NCBI RefSeq assembly: GCF_026914265.1
Contig: NC_069125.1
Location: forward strand, 68,802,046-68,866,045
Source of the DNA: Mya arenaria
Lineage: Eukaryota; Mollusca; Bivalvia; Myida; Myidae
Length of the DNA: 64,000 nucleotides
Direction: 5' to 3'
The notes under the pieces are model-generated. The model searched no databases. It was not told the origin of the DNA and saw only the letters and a program-made list of their open reading frames with translations. Positions 1 through 11,912 of the stretch are shown one piece after another (within the stretch, counting starts at the first letter, position 1; each line of letters starts with the position of its first letter). The position numbers were made by a program, and so were the translations under genes.

Positions 1-700
1 CTTAAAACCACCGTGCACTACCATTATGAGGCCCTGAATTTCCCAGCTGTAATCAAACCACCCTGCACTATCATTATGAGGCCCTGCAATGCCCAGCTGT
101 CCTCAAACCACCATGTATTACCAATTACCATTATGAGGCCCTGAATTACCCAGCAGTCCTCAAACCACCGTGTATTACCATTTTGAGGCCCTGAGTTACC
201 CAGCAGTCATCAAACCACCGTGTATTACCATTGTGAGGCCCTGAATTGCCCAGCAGTCCCTAAACCACCGTGTATTACCATTATGAGGCCCTGAATTACC
301 CAGCAATCCTCAAACCACCGTGTATTACCATTATGAGGCCCTGAATAGCCCAGCAGTCCTCAAACCACCGTGCACCATCATTATGAGACCCTGAATTGCC
401 CAGCAGTCCTGAAACCACCGTGGTCTACCATTACGAAGCCCCCAATCGCCTAGCTCTCCTCAAACCACCGTGTACTATCATTATGAGACCCTGAATTGCC
501 CAGCAGTCCTGAAACCACCGTGGTCTACCATTACGAAGCCCCCAATCGCCTAGCTCTCCTCAAACCACCGTGTACTATCATTATGAGACCCTGAATTGCC
601 CAGCAGTCCTGAAACCACCGTTGTCTACCATTACGAAGCCCCCAATCGCCTAGCTCTCCTCAAACCACCGTGTACTATCATTATGAGACCCTGAATTACC
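1..700. repeat. 50-bp minisatellite with a 100-bp dimeric domain
   Basis: About 14 tandem copies of a 50-bp unit containing CAAACCACCGTG, ATTATGAGGCC and CCCAGCAGTCCT. From about 361 the array switches to a 100-bp dimer in which alternate monomers carry ATTACGAAGCCCCCAATCG. The dimer repeats at 361, 461, 561 and 661. The array stops just before the first visible sulfotransferase exon, so it probably lies in an intron of that gene. It begins at or before the window edge. Confidence 0.9.
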
Positions 701-735
701 CAGTCGACTTTATAAAACCACTGCGCACTTTATAG

Positions 736-2220
736 GGTACCTGTTGACATACGGAACAAGAAGGTGAAGGTCGTGTTTGTGTTGCGGAACCCGAAGGACG
801 CGGCTGTGTCTTACTTCAACATGATGGTGGGGATGAAACACTACAACTACAGCGGCAACTTTCAAAACTGGCTACCTCTCTACATGAACGGACCGTGTAT
901 GTACAGCAAAGCATGCATGGGATAGCACATTCGTACAACCGACGTTTTCAAATGTTCTTTTTAGGATCGAACTTAGTTTATAATAAAGAGCTTTATTACA
1001 CACCACTTTATACTTTTCAATAAAGCGTTTAGTTTTACTTGAATGTACGTGTTTTTTGTTTCCCCTGACAGTGGCATTCATACCGTACACGGACTATCTA
1101 CAGGAGTGGGAACAGGTGTACCGGGACCAACTGTACGACATGATCATCGTTTACTTTGAGGACATGAAGAAGGCATGTATATAAAAGCGCGCCCCACCTG
1201 CCCCAACACACTTGCCACTTTGGGACTTTAAACCGTAAAATTGCGCCATGTCAGTCCATGTAAGAGTATGATTTTCATACCTATTAATTAGCACATACAT
1301 TCCATTTCAAATGATTTGTATCTTTATGCTTAGCGTGACTATTTTTTTCCAGAATACGATGCATGAAGTAAAAAGGCTCGCCGACTTTCTCGGTGTATCG
1401 TACGCAGATGAGCTTTTGGAGGAGATTTCCGGCAAGTGCCAATTCAAGGAGATGCAAAACCGATATGACAAAGATATGATGGGCAAATATAAAGACGAAG
1501 TCAATTATGGGTTTTTGAGAAAAGGTACAGTAATCGACTATACTTTCAACTTAAATTCAAAGAAACGCCAACTACCGCAATGCAGGAAACATAAGCAGGG
1601 AAAACATTGCAAATATACATCACTTAACACTGGATTGAGTTCCCTTGGCTACGCGATGCAAACACCACAGTCAATGAAGTTTTCTGAAAATATTGTATTT
1701 TGAATGTAAAAAATGACTGTACATAAATTTTGTTGTATATCAAACAGCTAAATATATTCAGATAATGGACCTAGAAATATACACACATTATTAAGTCGTC
1801 AGATAATGGACCTAGAAATATACACACATTATTAAGTCGTCAGATAATGGACCTAGAAATATACACACATTATTAAGTCGTCAGATAATGGACCTAGAAA
1901 TATACACACATTATTAAGTCGTCAGATAATGGACCTAGAAATATACACACATTATTAAGTCGTCAGATACTGAACCTTTCGTAAAGTCGCTGATTTATTT
2001 ATTCATTTATGATATGCAATGTCATTGACCGTTACTCTACCGTGTTTAACAGTGTTGAATTGAGCAGTCACATAAACATTCGAATACCCTCTGCTTTTTT
2101 CTTGCAGGCGAGGTTGGAGACTGGAAGCGTTGGTTCACGGTGGCTATGAGTGAGGAATATGACGCCCATCTACAACAGCACCTCGCGGGCTCCATGTTTC
2201 AATTCAAATATGCATTGTGA
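736..2220 (+). CDS. Cytosolic sulfotransferase, 3' exons (partial, 5' end outside window)
   Basis: Transfers sulfonate from PAPS to a hydroxyl or amine acceptor; members of this family are cytosolic. Four exons read in one frame: 736-896, 1072-1172, 1353-1524 and 2108-2220 (TGA). The first carries the RNPKDAAVSY motif (3'-phosphate contact in SULT enzymes). The second ends in the family's YFEDMKK. The third contains the ADFLGVSY stretch. The join of exons three and four recreates the C-terminal PAPS-loop signature FLRKGEVGDWKRWF, and the protein ends MFQFKYAL. The N-terminal P-loop (TYPKSGTTW-like) is not in the window, so the gene must start upstream of the minisatellite. Intron 2 appears to use a GC donor (AAG|GCATGT). 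Substrate cannot be told. Similar length and order to animal SULT C-terminal halves. Confidence 0.9.
1759..1963. repeat. 41-bp tandem repeat, five near-identical copies
   Basis: Five copies of a 41-bp unit beginning CAGATAATGGACCTAGAAAT lie head to tail in the last intron of the sulfotransferase gene. A sixth truncated copy (CAGATACTGAACC) follows. The copies are almost identical, suggesting recent expansion. The array does not touch an exon boundary. Confidence 0.95.
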
Positions 2221-3174
2221 CAGCTGGCCATGTTAAAACATTATAATATAGTACTATTTAACATTTTGTGTAATATTGTCCCTAAATCGGATTGTCTTTC
2301 ATTGGTGACGTGCGTTTAGTGACGTCAACAGTTCGGCTGTGAGATCCATTTGATCCCGATATTATTTAAGCAAGATATTTATGTTTTCAGACCGAAATTT
2401 GTTTTTGTCTCGTCCAAAAATATACATGAACGGGAAATAAACTGTAACACTGAATTAACTAATTAACTTATGTGTCCCTCTTAGCGAGACTTTTTCAATG
2501 ATGTTTTAAACGAAAGTTCCGACGCATGTCTTACAAAGAGTCTCCCTAGAAGTGTTCAAGCACACCTTGAAATTGCATATAAAAGGTTTCAAGCATGCGA
2601 AACGCAATATTTTCCGCAAGGGAACTTAAAATAAAATAAAAACTGTTGATTTGGTTTTTATCGGTAATTAATATTCCCAATTGTTTCCCCTCGTATACCG
2701 CTTGAAGCTGATTTCTTTCATCGATTCCGAGCGAGTTGTGTGCCTATTTCCAATGTTAAGCCCTCGTTAACACTACAGTTTGAATTTGCAGATATAAAAT
2801 GCCATTTCGGGACATATACTTTCACTGGGAGTTTGATCTATTTCCATTTATTTTTTAAACTATGACCTTTTTCGACTTTCAAAATATCTTTTTTCTGGTT
2901 CATGTTGAAAAAAGACAAACGTACATGTTTGTTTACGTGTGCTAAATATAACTAGTATAACCTATACGTAATGTGAAGGTTAACGATAAAATACATGAAT
3001 GACCTACATTCGTATACCGCTGTAAGACAGACATGCTGCTCGCTAGCTGTATTGGAGATACGTGCAAGAATTGTTGACTTTCACACGGTAGTTGGTGAAA
3101 CAGGTAAAACAAAGGTATATTTATGTGCACGTGAATAGCTGGCCATGATCAAGCGATAGCCAGTAAGCTGACCA
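2221..3174. other. Intergenic: sulfotransferase 3' UTR and GH63 copy A upstream region
   Basis: No coding exon is recognisable here. The left part is probably the sulfotransferase 3' UTR, and the right part should contain the promoter and 5' UTR of the first GH63 gene. No convincing TATA box or conserved element was seen. Confidence 0.5.
2436..2441 (+). terminator. Probable poly(A) signal of the sulfotransferase gene
   Basis: AATAAA lies about 215 nt after the stop codon. A second AATAAA-rich stretch occurs near 2630, so the exact 3' end is uncertain. Confidence 0.45.
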
Positions 3175-6100
3175 ATGGCTAGTGTAGAGCGAGAAAGGCT
3201 GAAAGAAGATAAATTTCGGAAACGGAGCTGGAAGCGCTGGGGTCCCTTCCTGTCTGAACGCCAGTGGGGTACCGTCCGCGAGGACTACTCGGCAGATGGA
3301 GACTGGTAAGCAGTTATACATGAATTTTCCTTTCAGTTTATTTCAATACGTCTACTTTCATTTTCAGTTTTAATGCATATAGTACATAATGTCTTGGTGT
3401 AGGATAACTTCAAATGTCACCATCGTTTTCTACCTAGTTGGTCTCATTTCCCCCACGAGCATGCACGGTCGCGGGCGTACCGGTGGGGAGAAGACGGTCT
3501 TTTTGGGGTCACGGAAAGTCATTGCCGCCTCTGTCTATCCCTTGCTCTGTGGAATGGCAAGGACCCCATTCTCAAGGAACGACTCTTCGGTCTAAATAGT
3601 CATCAGGTCAGTGTCGTAGTTTCGATAACGATGCATTGCAAGTCAAGTACTTGTATACTTTGTGTGTTAATTTCATTGACGTACCAACTGAAATAGACTG
3701 TCGTTTCATGAGATTTCATGAAGCAATTTAATTCGAGTGATGAGTAAACCTGAAGCAATCTTTGTTTTCAGGGCAACCACGGTGAGGACGTTAAGGAGCT
3801 GTACTATTACCTTGACAACACACCCACACACTCATATATGAAGGCCCTTTACAAATACCCGCACGCGGAGTTCCCTTACGCTAAGCTTGAGACGGAAAAC
3901 GCGCGCCGGGGCGTCAACGACCCCGAGTATGAGATCCTTGATACAGGTAGGCCCTCCATCCCATCACTTAAATCACGTGCACAGTTGTTTGATTGTTATT
4001 CGATGGTTTTGAATCTACCCACTACCGAATGCGGATGCATTACAAGGCTACGTGTTTCACCGGTGACGACGGAGCGGTAAACGGCCCTGTCTACTACTGT
4101 CATTATGAAGCTTACTCATTTCAGGAGTGTTTAACTATGGCCGCTACTTTGACGTTACGGTGGAGTACTGCAAGGCGAGCCCCAACGACATACTAGGCCG
4201 ATATACGGTGGCCAACAGAGGGCCGGAGCGCGCCACGGTGCACGTGTTGCCGCAACTCTGGTATCGCAACATCTGGGACTGGGGAGAGGATTGCGAGGTA
4301 TGATAATGAGGCATCAAACGGTCGAAGTCACATAAAATATGGATTATGGTTGTCAAGGCAGTGTGTGCTCTGTTATTTGCGACCTTGTTGTTGTAGTGTG
4401 ATCAATGTCACATTTTGAGGTCGAACATCGCACATACATATTTTTTTTCCTTTACAACTGCAGGCATATCACGAGGTCAAGCCGATACTGGTCAAAGACA
4501 AATCCGGGAAGATCCGATGCGAACACCCAACACTAAGTATCCCGCTACTCTTAAACAGCTGCTATATACATGGATTTTTCATTATATAAGCAATACACTA
4601 TGTTACAGTATATTTTTAACCATACACATTTAAGTAATACTGCAACACATGTCCCCTAAAGTCGTGTAAACTGGGGAACAACATATTCTTTGTTGAACTA
4701 AGCGAAAATTATTTCATTTTATTTCTTGCTCTTTGAGCAGGTGAGGTAGAGGATCGTCCGCGACTGAACTCGATGGATCGGTACGTGGAGGAGATGGAGC
4801 CGCCTCACGACCGCGCGTCCGTCCTTTACCACCAAACCTCCGTCCATGGCGAGGACAAAGGTGAGGCCGCCTACCCCATCGGGGCTACAGTCTGCCATAT
4901 ACATTCTCAATCAGCATTTTTTAATTAAAGTTTGACTTTGGTTGTGTGAACTAAGTGTTTTAGTTTATACTAATTTCTTTTAGCTCGATTTTGCTGATAG
5001 TTTCACTCTCGATTCCGTTTTCTGGGAAGGAACCGGTACTTTCGTCCATTTTGAGAGACAATGAAAAAGCTCCTCAGTTGGAAATTGAACCCACCACCTC
5101 TTGGGTGCTGAGAGGCAAAATTTGGAGTTTTGCTTAATAATTTGCTAATTATAAATTACAGGTGCTAATAGCAATAATTAGCAAAAAAAGAGGAAAATCG
5201 ACTTTCATTTTCATCATTTTTTCAGGAGTGTTTTTCTTCGAGTTAGGGCCTGACCAAGATGACAAGGCTGTTCCTGTTTTGTTTACCGAGAATTCAACCA
5301 ACGCGGAAAAGTTATATGGTGGATCAAACAAATCAAAATACGTCAAAGACGCCTTTCATCACTACGTTATTAATGGTGAGATCAGATTATTGCGAGCCAT
5401 TACTAGAACTCTAGAAATAAGTTCGAGATGTTCACGGAACATTTTCCTAGTAGACCAATGCTATATGAAAATTTATTTGCTCAATGATCATTCCCTATTT
5501 GTATCACGGTAGACATGTCAAATCTTTAAATACCCAAATTGTCTTTTTGGAGTTAATGGATGTTCTGAAATATTATACAGGTCAGACTGACACAGTGAAC
5601 CCTAAACAGTATGGCACCAAGTGCGCGGGTCACTATGTCTTTGACCTTGACCCCGGTCAGGAAGTGGTGATCAAAGTGAGGCTCTACCAGGGTGCTGAGA
5701 AGCCGAATGGGTTGACTTTTGGGGATGACTTTGATGAGGTGTTCCAAGAAAGGATCAAGGAAGCTAATGAATTTTACAAAGAGGTATGGTTTCTGCGAAA
5801 TAGAGCGTTGACAATTCCTAGGAGATTGCTTAAAAACTGAAACACACATTATAGTAGAAAAGATAGACACATGTTACATTTGCGAGTCTTTAATTTGTCA
5901 GCGTTAATGAACTATGTATTGTAATAATGTATATGAACGTTTGTGACGCGCCATTTAAGGTTATGCCTCCCAACATCAGCCCCGAGAGTGCGAGAATAGC
6001 CAGACAAGCCTTTGCTGGGGTGCTGTGGAATAAACAGTTTTACTATTATATCATTAAAGGTAAGTTTGCTTATTTTTATTTCGACACTTTACAATGGATG

Positions 6101-9100
6101 TGTTTGTCACTTTAATGAATCGGAATATAGAGTTTGTAGAGACCCCGGTCACGGTCCTTGGCCGGCAGCCACCTTATTGCCGTCATTATTGATACCACAT
6201 CGACGTGATCATATTTATATAGTATATTTTGCCTTCCCGATTACCTTAACAAGTGTTGTATAACGTTATATGTAAGGGACGCATCGTGTGGTTAGCTTTC
6301 TTTATATTTTGACGCTGTAGAGTGGATGCGCGGGGATGCTGGGCAGACCCCGCCCGAGGAGAGCCGGCAGCAGGACCGGAACCGCGAGTGGCAGCACCTC
6401 AACAACAAAGACGTCATATCCGTCCCTGACAAATGGGAGTACCCTTTTGTACGATCACCTATATTTAGCCCAGCAGCTATTTCATCAGAATATAAATTAG
6501 GTTGAATAGGGATCCATTCGTACAATATGAAAATGCCCAATGCATTAATGTTTACATCAAATATGTACCTTGAAATTACAATTTGAAGCCTTCAAGCTCA
6601 ACAAACTATTTCAACAGTACACATTTTATATCCAACCTGTCCGTGTCTATCACAGTACTGCACGTGGGGTTTGGCGCTGCAAATGATCCCGATGGCGCAG
6701 CTGGACATCCAATTCGCCAAGTCACAGCTGATTCTCCTCCTAAGCGAGTGGTACATGCAAGCTACCGGACAGGTACGTCCCAAGGGCCGCCATCATAGTC
6801 GCCATGTTTTGAAGAGGAAATCATTGAACAGCTGTTAAATCCTTCTACAATCAATGGATGATATAATGGGCTGAAGCCGGACTGTTCAGTTTAAGATTCC
6901 AGCGGTATTTAGTGATATGTTTTTGCACAGATCCACTTGTGTAGTACTGAGAAACCCATGGATTAAGTAGACACGTTTATGTATTTGATATTTTTGAATC
7001 AGTCTAAGATACAATTTGGTTTATACTAATTTATTTTAGCTCGATTGAGACGAAAGCTGATAGCTTATAAGATCACTCTCGAGTCCGTTTCCTGGGCAGA
7101 AACCAGTACTGTGTCCTTTTTGAGAGGCCATGAGAATGTACCCCTAGTGGGGATCGAACCCACAACCTCTTGGATGAGAGGCGGACACCTATACCACTAG
7201 ACCACTCTCACCCCTAAGATACAATTTGAATGAGGTATTTAGGAAAGACGGGTTAACCCAATAAAGGATTTCCATTGCTTACGTGCACCGTGAAAAAAGC
7301 ATACTCAAAACCAAAATGTAATGATTTTGTTTCTTCTTACACTTTTCCATTATCCTTAAATGATGTTCACAGCTGCCGGCGTACGAGTCCCGGTTGGACG
7401 ACTTTACTCCGCCTCTACACGCGTATTCCGTCCTGAAGGTGTACAAGGCTTCCGGTCAACGGGGTCACCGGGACGAGCTTTTCCTCGCTAGGTGCTTCCA
7501 CAAAATCGTCCTTAACTACACATGGTACGCATATTAAGTACTTACAAGGTTCGTGTAGATAAAACCACACCGCCGCGGAAAGAACGCTTAGACATGTCTG
7601 TTTTATTAAAGACAATTATCAAAGTCAGAGCTTCGGCCTTGTTATACAATTGCAATTTGCCATTGGCAACATGTATACCAAGTTACATTTGAATATATTC
7701 AATGGTTTTAGTGTTATGCCCAAGGTTGAATTTTTACACGATGATGACGCTGCTGACCGTGAACTGCTGACAACGACACCAATGCTGTGACAATACCTGG
7801 ACTTTAATCTTCGAAAAATAAATTTGCTTTTAACTGGTGCATTTTACAAGTTAATTATATAGTTTAGTGTAAGCGTTGGTCTTACCCAATTAATTAATAA
7901 TATTTTATAAAGAAAAATTTTGGCTAGCGTAGATTATAAGAATTGCAAACATTACTCATTACAGGTGGTTGAACCTGAAGGACTTTGAGGGACGCAATGT
8001 TGTGAGGGGCGGATTTATAGGCATCGACAACTTCGGCATTTTTGACAAGTCGCAGACACTTTCAGACTCGGGTACCATTGCTCATGTGAGACTTTTCAGC
8101 ATTTTATCCTCGGGTACCATTGCTCATGTGAGACTTTTCAGCATTTTATCCTCGGGTACCATTGCTCATGTGAGACTTTTCAGCATTTTATCCTCGGGTA
8201 CCATTGCTCATGTGAGACTTTTCAGCATTTTATCCTTTCATCTTGTCTGATAACTAACATTCACAAAGGCAAAAACTAAAACACGATTTCAAGTTATATC
8301 ATGTTTTATGAGTACGTGCAAAAAAATAAACACAATATATAACAACCCTCCTTCTACTTTATTCCTAGGCGAATGCCATCCCGTGGATGGGTTTCCTGTG
8401 CTCCATCATGCTCGAAATCAGCCTCATTCTGGCACACCGGGACTGTATCTACCAGGACATGGCCTCCAAGTTCTTTGAAGATTTTGTCGTCGTCATGGAC
8501 TCGCTAAACAGCGTCGATGATATTGGTACGTGTTCATGCTGTTTATGGTTGTTACATATGGGAATGTTAAAAATATAAACATCATACTAACTTACCGCTT
8601 TGTCTTTATTTCACACAGTAATTCACTATAAACATCAAGAAAATTGTTTAATGGCAAACGATTAATGGCAAATTGCTCGAAATATTTTTGCATGACTTCA
8701 CTTGCATGAATTATTTTAGATTTGATATTCAATAATTTATAAAGTGCATGTTTTCAGGACAATGGAACGAGGCGGACGGGTTTTTCTACGACCATGTGAG
8801 GGAGGGGAAAACGAGCCATCCAGTGAAGATCCGCTCCACGACCGGCTTCGTGCCGCTGCTCTGCTGTCTCGTGCTCAATGACGTCGACTTTCGGGAGCAC
8901 CCGGGTTTCGCTAAACGAACAAAGTGGTTCATAGAGAACCGAAGGGACCTTGCGAAGGGCGTAAGTGTTGATAACTGCCTACAAACAACTAACTTGAAAA
9001 ATGGCCAATGGCGATGTTTTTGTATCAATTTGAAGAACCATAACTCCACTATCCATGAATCACATCGCTCCACCCCTCCCCCGTGATATTGTTTATGTTT

Positions 9101-11912
9101 GGACTGTGCTTGAAACCTGTTTCGGCAATGCTTTTGTTTGAAACAGATGGAAATGAGAAGTTGTACACATTACCAGAACTCTTTGACAAATACTTTAAAC
9201 ATAATGTATGTTTGATGATCATTTTCCATTGGCTATCGATCACAAATGGTTAGATTTAGTGAACCCTAAAAAGTTATATATACAATGTACCACAGAGTAA
9301 TACCAATGGCAGAAAAGAAAGTGCTTTTAGAGCCATTCAATGACATACACTGGACGCTTATTTTCAAACCGTCTTTATGTGATGATAAACGTGTTATTTA
9401 TACACCTGTGATCTGTAGACTTGATTAGCTAGATGTCTCGGACTTTAATGATCATAACATGGAAATACATTCTGAACTCTATAGGTGACCTTAAATGCTG
9501 TTCACAGCTGCCGGCGTTTAATGATCATGTTATGTTCACTAAATGGACGTTTGAAGGTCCCAACCGTCGAACGCGAGTCACGCTTTTCACTACATTGTAA
9601 ATATAGGAACAATTTATGATGAGTGAGCAGCATTGTGTACTGCAAATACCATTGTTGCTGACACCCATCTTGACACACCATACTGCAAATACCATTGTTG
9701 CTGACACCCATCTTGAAACACCTTCAAATTGCTCGCTCTGCCAAAGATGCTATCATTCCTGGCCATTTCACATGTTCACTCTATCTAGCTCTATATTTAA
9801 CCTAGATGTCGTTCATGACGCGGGGAAGCAAGGAGGGCTGTACTCTGCTGTCCATGGTCAACAAGGAGAAGCTTGTCAGGATCCTCGCACACATGCTGGA
9901 TGAAAACAAGTTCCTCTCGCCCTACGGAATACGTTCCCTTTCGAAGGTCAGGTGGTGAATTTTAAAAATGCTGAATACTCTTGAGTTATGTAAGCCGTTT
10001 CATAAAGAATCACGCCGTTGGTTTTATGCATACATTATTACTGAACTGTTGAATATGTATCTTAGGTATGAAACCGCTCCTTGTTATGACGGAACTGCCC
10101 CGGTGGGCAATGATAACAAACAGTCTCAAGTCTGAGTTAAGCAGGAAGATATTTTTCTGAAGGAACAAAAATAAATTTAAATAAATGTAAAACATTCAAG
10201 TAATATAATTTAGCAAGGTTTTCCATAAGGGCTTTGCTGGAAGGAAATTACAATGAAGATTTACATTTGTTTAGTCTTGAGTCCTGAACTGAGACTTGAA
10301 ACTGTTCGTAATCACTGCTCAGGTGCTCACCATTTTCAATCATGATAAAAAATTAAGTCATGTACATTTTTAAATTCCAAACATTCCTCGATTATAAAGA
10401 ACTGAGAAATGCAGAAAACTGCAGGCTGTTTTGAATGCCCCTCCTCAGTAAGAACTACATTCATCTTTATGTAAGTGTGAAACTGCATTTCACATTTTGT
10501 TTTTGTTGCACGATAACCTTGAACAGCCATTTGTCAACAGGAGTACGAGGCAAGCCCGCATGAGTTTGAACTGTCCGGGGAGACGTATCGGGTCCAATAC
10601 GAGGCCGGAGAGTCACGGACAGGAGAGTTCGGGGGCAATACCAACTGGCGGGGACCCGTCTGGATACCCAGTACGTCATGACCGATTTTAATATTTGTGG
10701 ACGTTGTCTTGTGGAGTTAAAGTGGCATCATAGATTAAAATCAAAAGAATTCGTTTTGTGTAGCTTGAATATGTAAACATACACTTGTTTTGCAATGAAA
10801 GGTTATCATTAAAAGCATTTATTGTAAGTCCGGTTTTTATCTTTTATCTGTTTTAATTGAAACAAATAAATCTTTTTTATAGCACAGTTTACATAGTCGC
10901 TGTGAAATGTTTCAGTGAATTTCCTTATCATTGAGAACTTGCGTCGGTTCCACTACTTTTACGGCTCGGACCTGAGCGTCGAGTGCCCGACGGGATCTGG
11001 GGTGTTCATGGACCTGGGGGAGGTCGCCGACAATCTTGCTTGCCGCCTCGCAAACATCTTTCTTCCCGATCACACAGGCCGACGACCCTGCCATGGTACG
11101 CAGACTTCATTATACGAATACCTATGAATGTCCTGAATGTAGAACAGATTATTGTAAATAACTTATACCTTGACAGTTGGTAACAAAGCGTTAAGGATAT
11201 TCTATGTATCATCACTCGCTGTCATATGTTGTTATGTTTGTATAACATACTTAATATCCTTTATATATCGGTAAGTAAACAAAAGTAAATGGTAAACATT
11301 GGCTACTTCAGGAGACGAGTCGGTTTATGCCAAGGACGCGCATTTCCAGAACCTGTGTCTGTTTTACGAGTACTTCAACGGTGACGATGGGAAGGGATGC
11401 GGCGCAAGGTAACTGGATGTACAAGTTGATATCCAGAGTTAAATACACTTACTAATGTAACCTCACTAGCGGGTTAAGGTATAGGGATAGCCCCCCCCCC
11501 CCCCCCTAAAAAAAGAAAGAAAGAAAAAAGAAAGAAAGAAAGAAAGAAAGAAAGAAAAAGAGAGAAAAGAAAAGAAAGAAAATCAAAAGGAGATCATTGT
11601 ACAAGTAAATTTTTCAATATCTGTGACAAATGTTGTTAGAATACACCTGAATTAAACATTTTATTGGGGTGTATTCCGTTCTGTTATTATTCGTGGTGAC
11701 CAACTTAAAAGTTAGTAATGTCAAAAGTGTGACATGTTTGCTCAACTCACCATTTAGTTCTGTCATTATGCAGTGATATGTGTTGTAGATTGTTATATTT
11801 ATTCACCTATATGTTCACATATGTTCTTCCTTTCAGCCACCAGACGGGATGGACAGCCCTGGTTGCAAACTTGCTGTGCCAAAACCCTCTGGAAGATGAA
11901 CTCATATTTTAA
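3175..11912 (+). CDS. GH63 / MGH1-like glycoside hydrolase, copy A (20 exons, 931 aa)
   Basis: Belongs to the bacterial/fungal-type GH63 branch that includes yeast YMR196W, probably a cytosolic alpha-glycosidase; substrate unknown and no signal peptide. Exons: 3175-3305, 3438-3606, 3772-3946, 4125-4297, 4464-4536, 4741-4860, 5226-5375, 5581-5783, 5960-6059, 6321-6448, 6656-6772, 7373-7524, 7965-8085, 8369-8525, 8758-8960, 9806-9946, 10541-10670, 10916-11095, 11312-11408, 11837-11912; all joins keep one frame. Family marks: [11 protein letters not shown] (about 56-66), [14 protein letters not shown] (about 102-115), NWRGPVW (806-812), GRRPCHG (868-874) and HQTGW (908-912). By analogy with other GH63 enzymes, D585 in GFIGIDNFG is the likely general acid and E894 in FYEYF the likely base (inference). 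The start is supported by the shared context GACCAATGGCT in copy B. The exon 13 donor is multiplied by a 42-bp repeat, so its 3' end is ambiguous. Confidence 0.9.
4963..5116 (-). mobile_element. Diverged tRNA-derived SINE copy
   Basis: Similar along most of its length to the intact SINE at 7019-7213, in the same (minus) orientation. It has the same AGTTTATACTAATTTC and AGCTCGAT start, the CTCTCGATTCCGTTTTCTGG core and a decayed B-box region (GAAATTGAACCCACCACC). It lies in intron 6 of GH63 copy A. The tRNA head is truncated and no target-site duplication was found. Confidence 0.7.
7004..7228 (-). mobile_element. tRNA-derived SINE with 15-bp target-site duplication
   Basis: The minus strand reads a tRNA-like head with A box TGGTCTAGTGG and B box GGTTCGATCCC, followed by a core and an AT-rich tail. 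The body (7019-7213, about 195 bp) is flanked by perfect direct repeats CTAAGATACAATTTG at 7004-7018 and 7214-7228. That is the hallmark of LINE-assisted insertion. It sits in intron 11 of GH63 copy A and is better preserved than the copy at 4963. The head resembles a tRNA-Glu gene, but the acceptor stem does not pair, so it is not a functional tRNA. Confidence 0.88.
8068..8235 (+). repeat. 42-bp minisatellite spanning the exon 13 splice donor, in frame
   Basis: Four copies of a 42-bp unit start at 8068, 8110, 8152 and 8194. Each unit begins with the last 18 nt of exon 13 (TCGGGTACCATTGCTCAT), followed by the donor GTGAGA and 18 nt of intron. Each copy therefore offers an identical donor. Forty-two is divisible by three and no stop interrupts the run, so using donor 2, 3 or 4 would insert 14, 28 or 42 residues made of repeats of [14 protein letters not shown]. 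The paralogue (exon 13 ending at 25395) has a single donor and no array. Confidence 0.93.
9489..9595 (+). pseudogene. Relic copy of GH63 exon 12 and its acceptor
   Basis: Positions 9489-9517 match 7354-7382 (end of intron 11 plus first bases of exon 12, including TTCACAG and CTGCCGGCGT) over 29 bp with one mismatch. Downstream similarity is patchy but in the right order (TGAAGGT, then AACGCGAGTCACG and CTTTTCAC against the exon's TGAAGGT, AACGGGGTCACCGGG and CTTTTCCTC). It lies in intron 15 of GH63 copy A and has no usable reading frame. Confidence 0.5.
9639..9722. repeat. 42-bp direct duplication
   Basis: Two adjacent copies of a 42-bp segment beginning TACTGCAAATACCATTGTTG, nearly identical, in intron 15 of GH63 copy A. 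This is a two-copy tandem duplication, perhaps an early minisatellite. Confidence 0.85.
10119..10306. repeat. Short inverted repeat in intron 16 of GH63 copy A
   Basis: AACAGTCTCAAGTCTGAG near 10119 is matched in inverted orientation by CTGAGACTTGAAACTGTT near 10289, with about 150 bp between. It could be a decayed foldback element or chance. Confidence 0.35.
11491..11590. repeat. Poly(C) run followed by GAAA microsatellite
   Basis: Sixteen consecutive C residues are followed by a purine-rich GAAA/GAAAA tract of about 80 bp in the last intron of GH63 copy A. This is simple-sequence DNA. Confidence 0.95.

Noticed and set aside
7135-7213. A tRNA gene on the minus strand
   Set aside because: A and B boxes are present but the acceptor stem does not pair and the sequence continues into a SINE core with target-site duplications.
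9750-9780. CCTGGCCATTTCACATG resembling part of GH63 exon 11
   Set aside because: Match is short (about 17 bp with one gap) and out of order relative to the exon 12 relic; could be chance.
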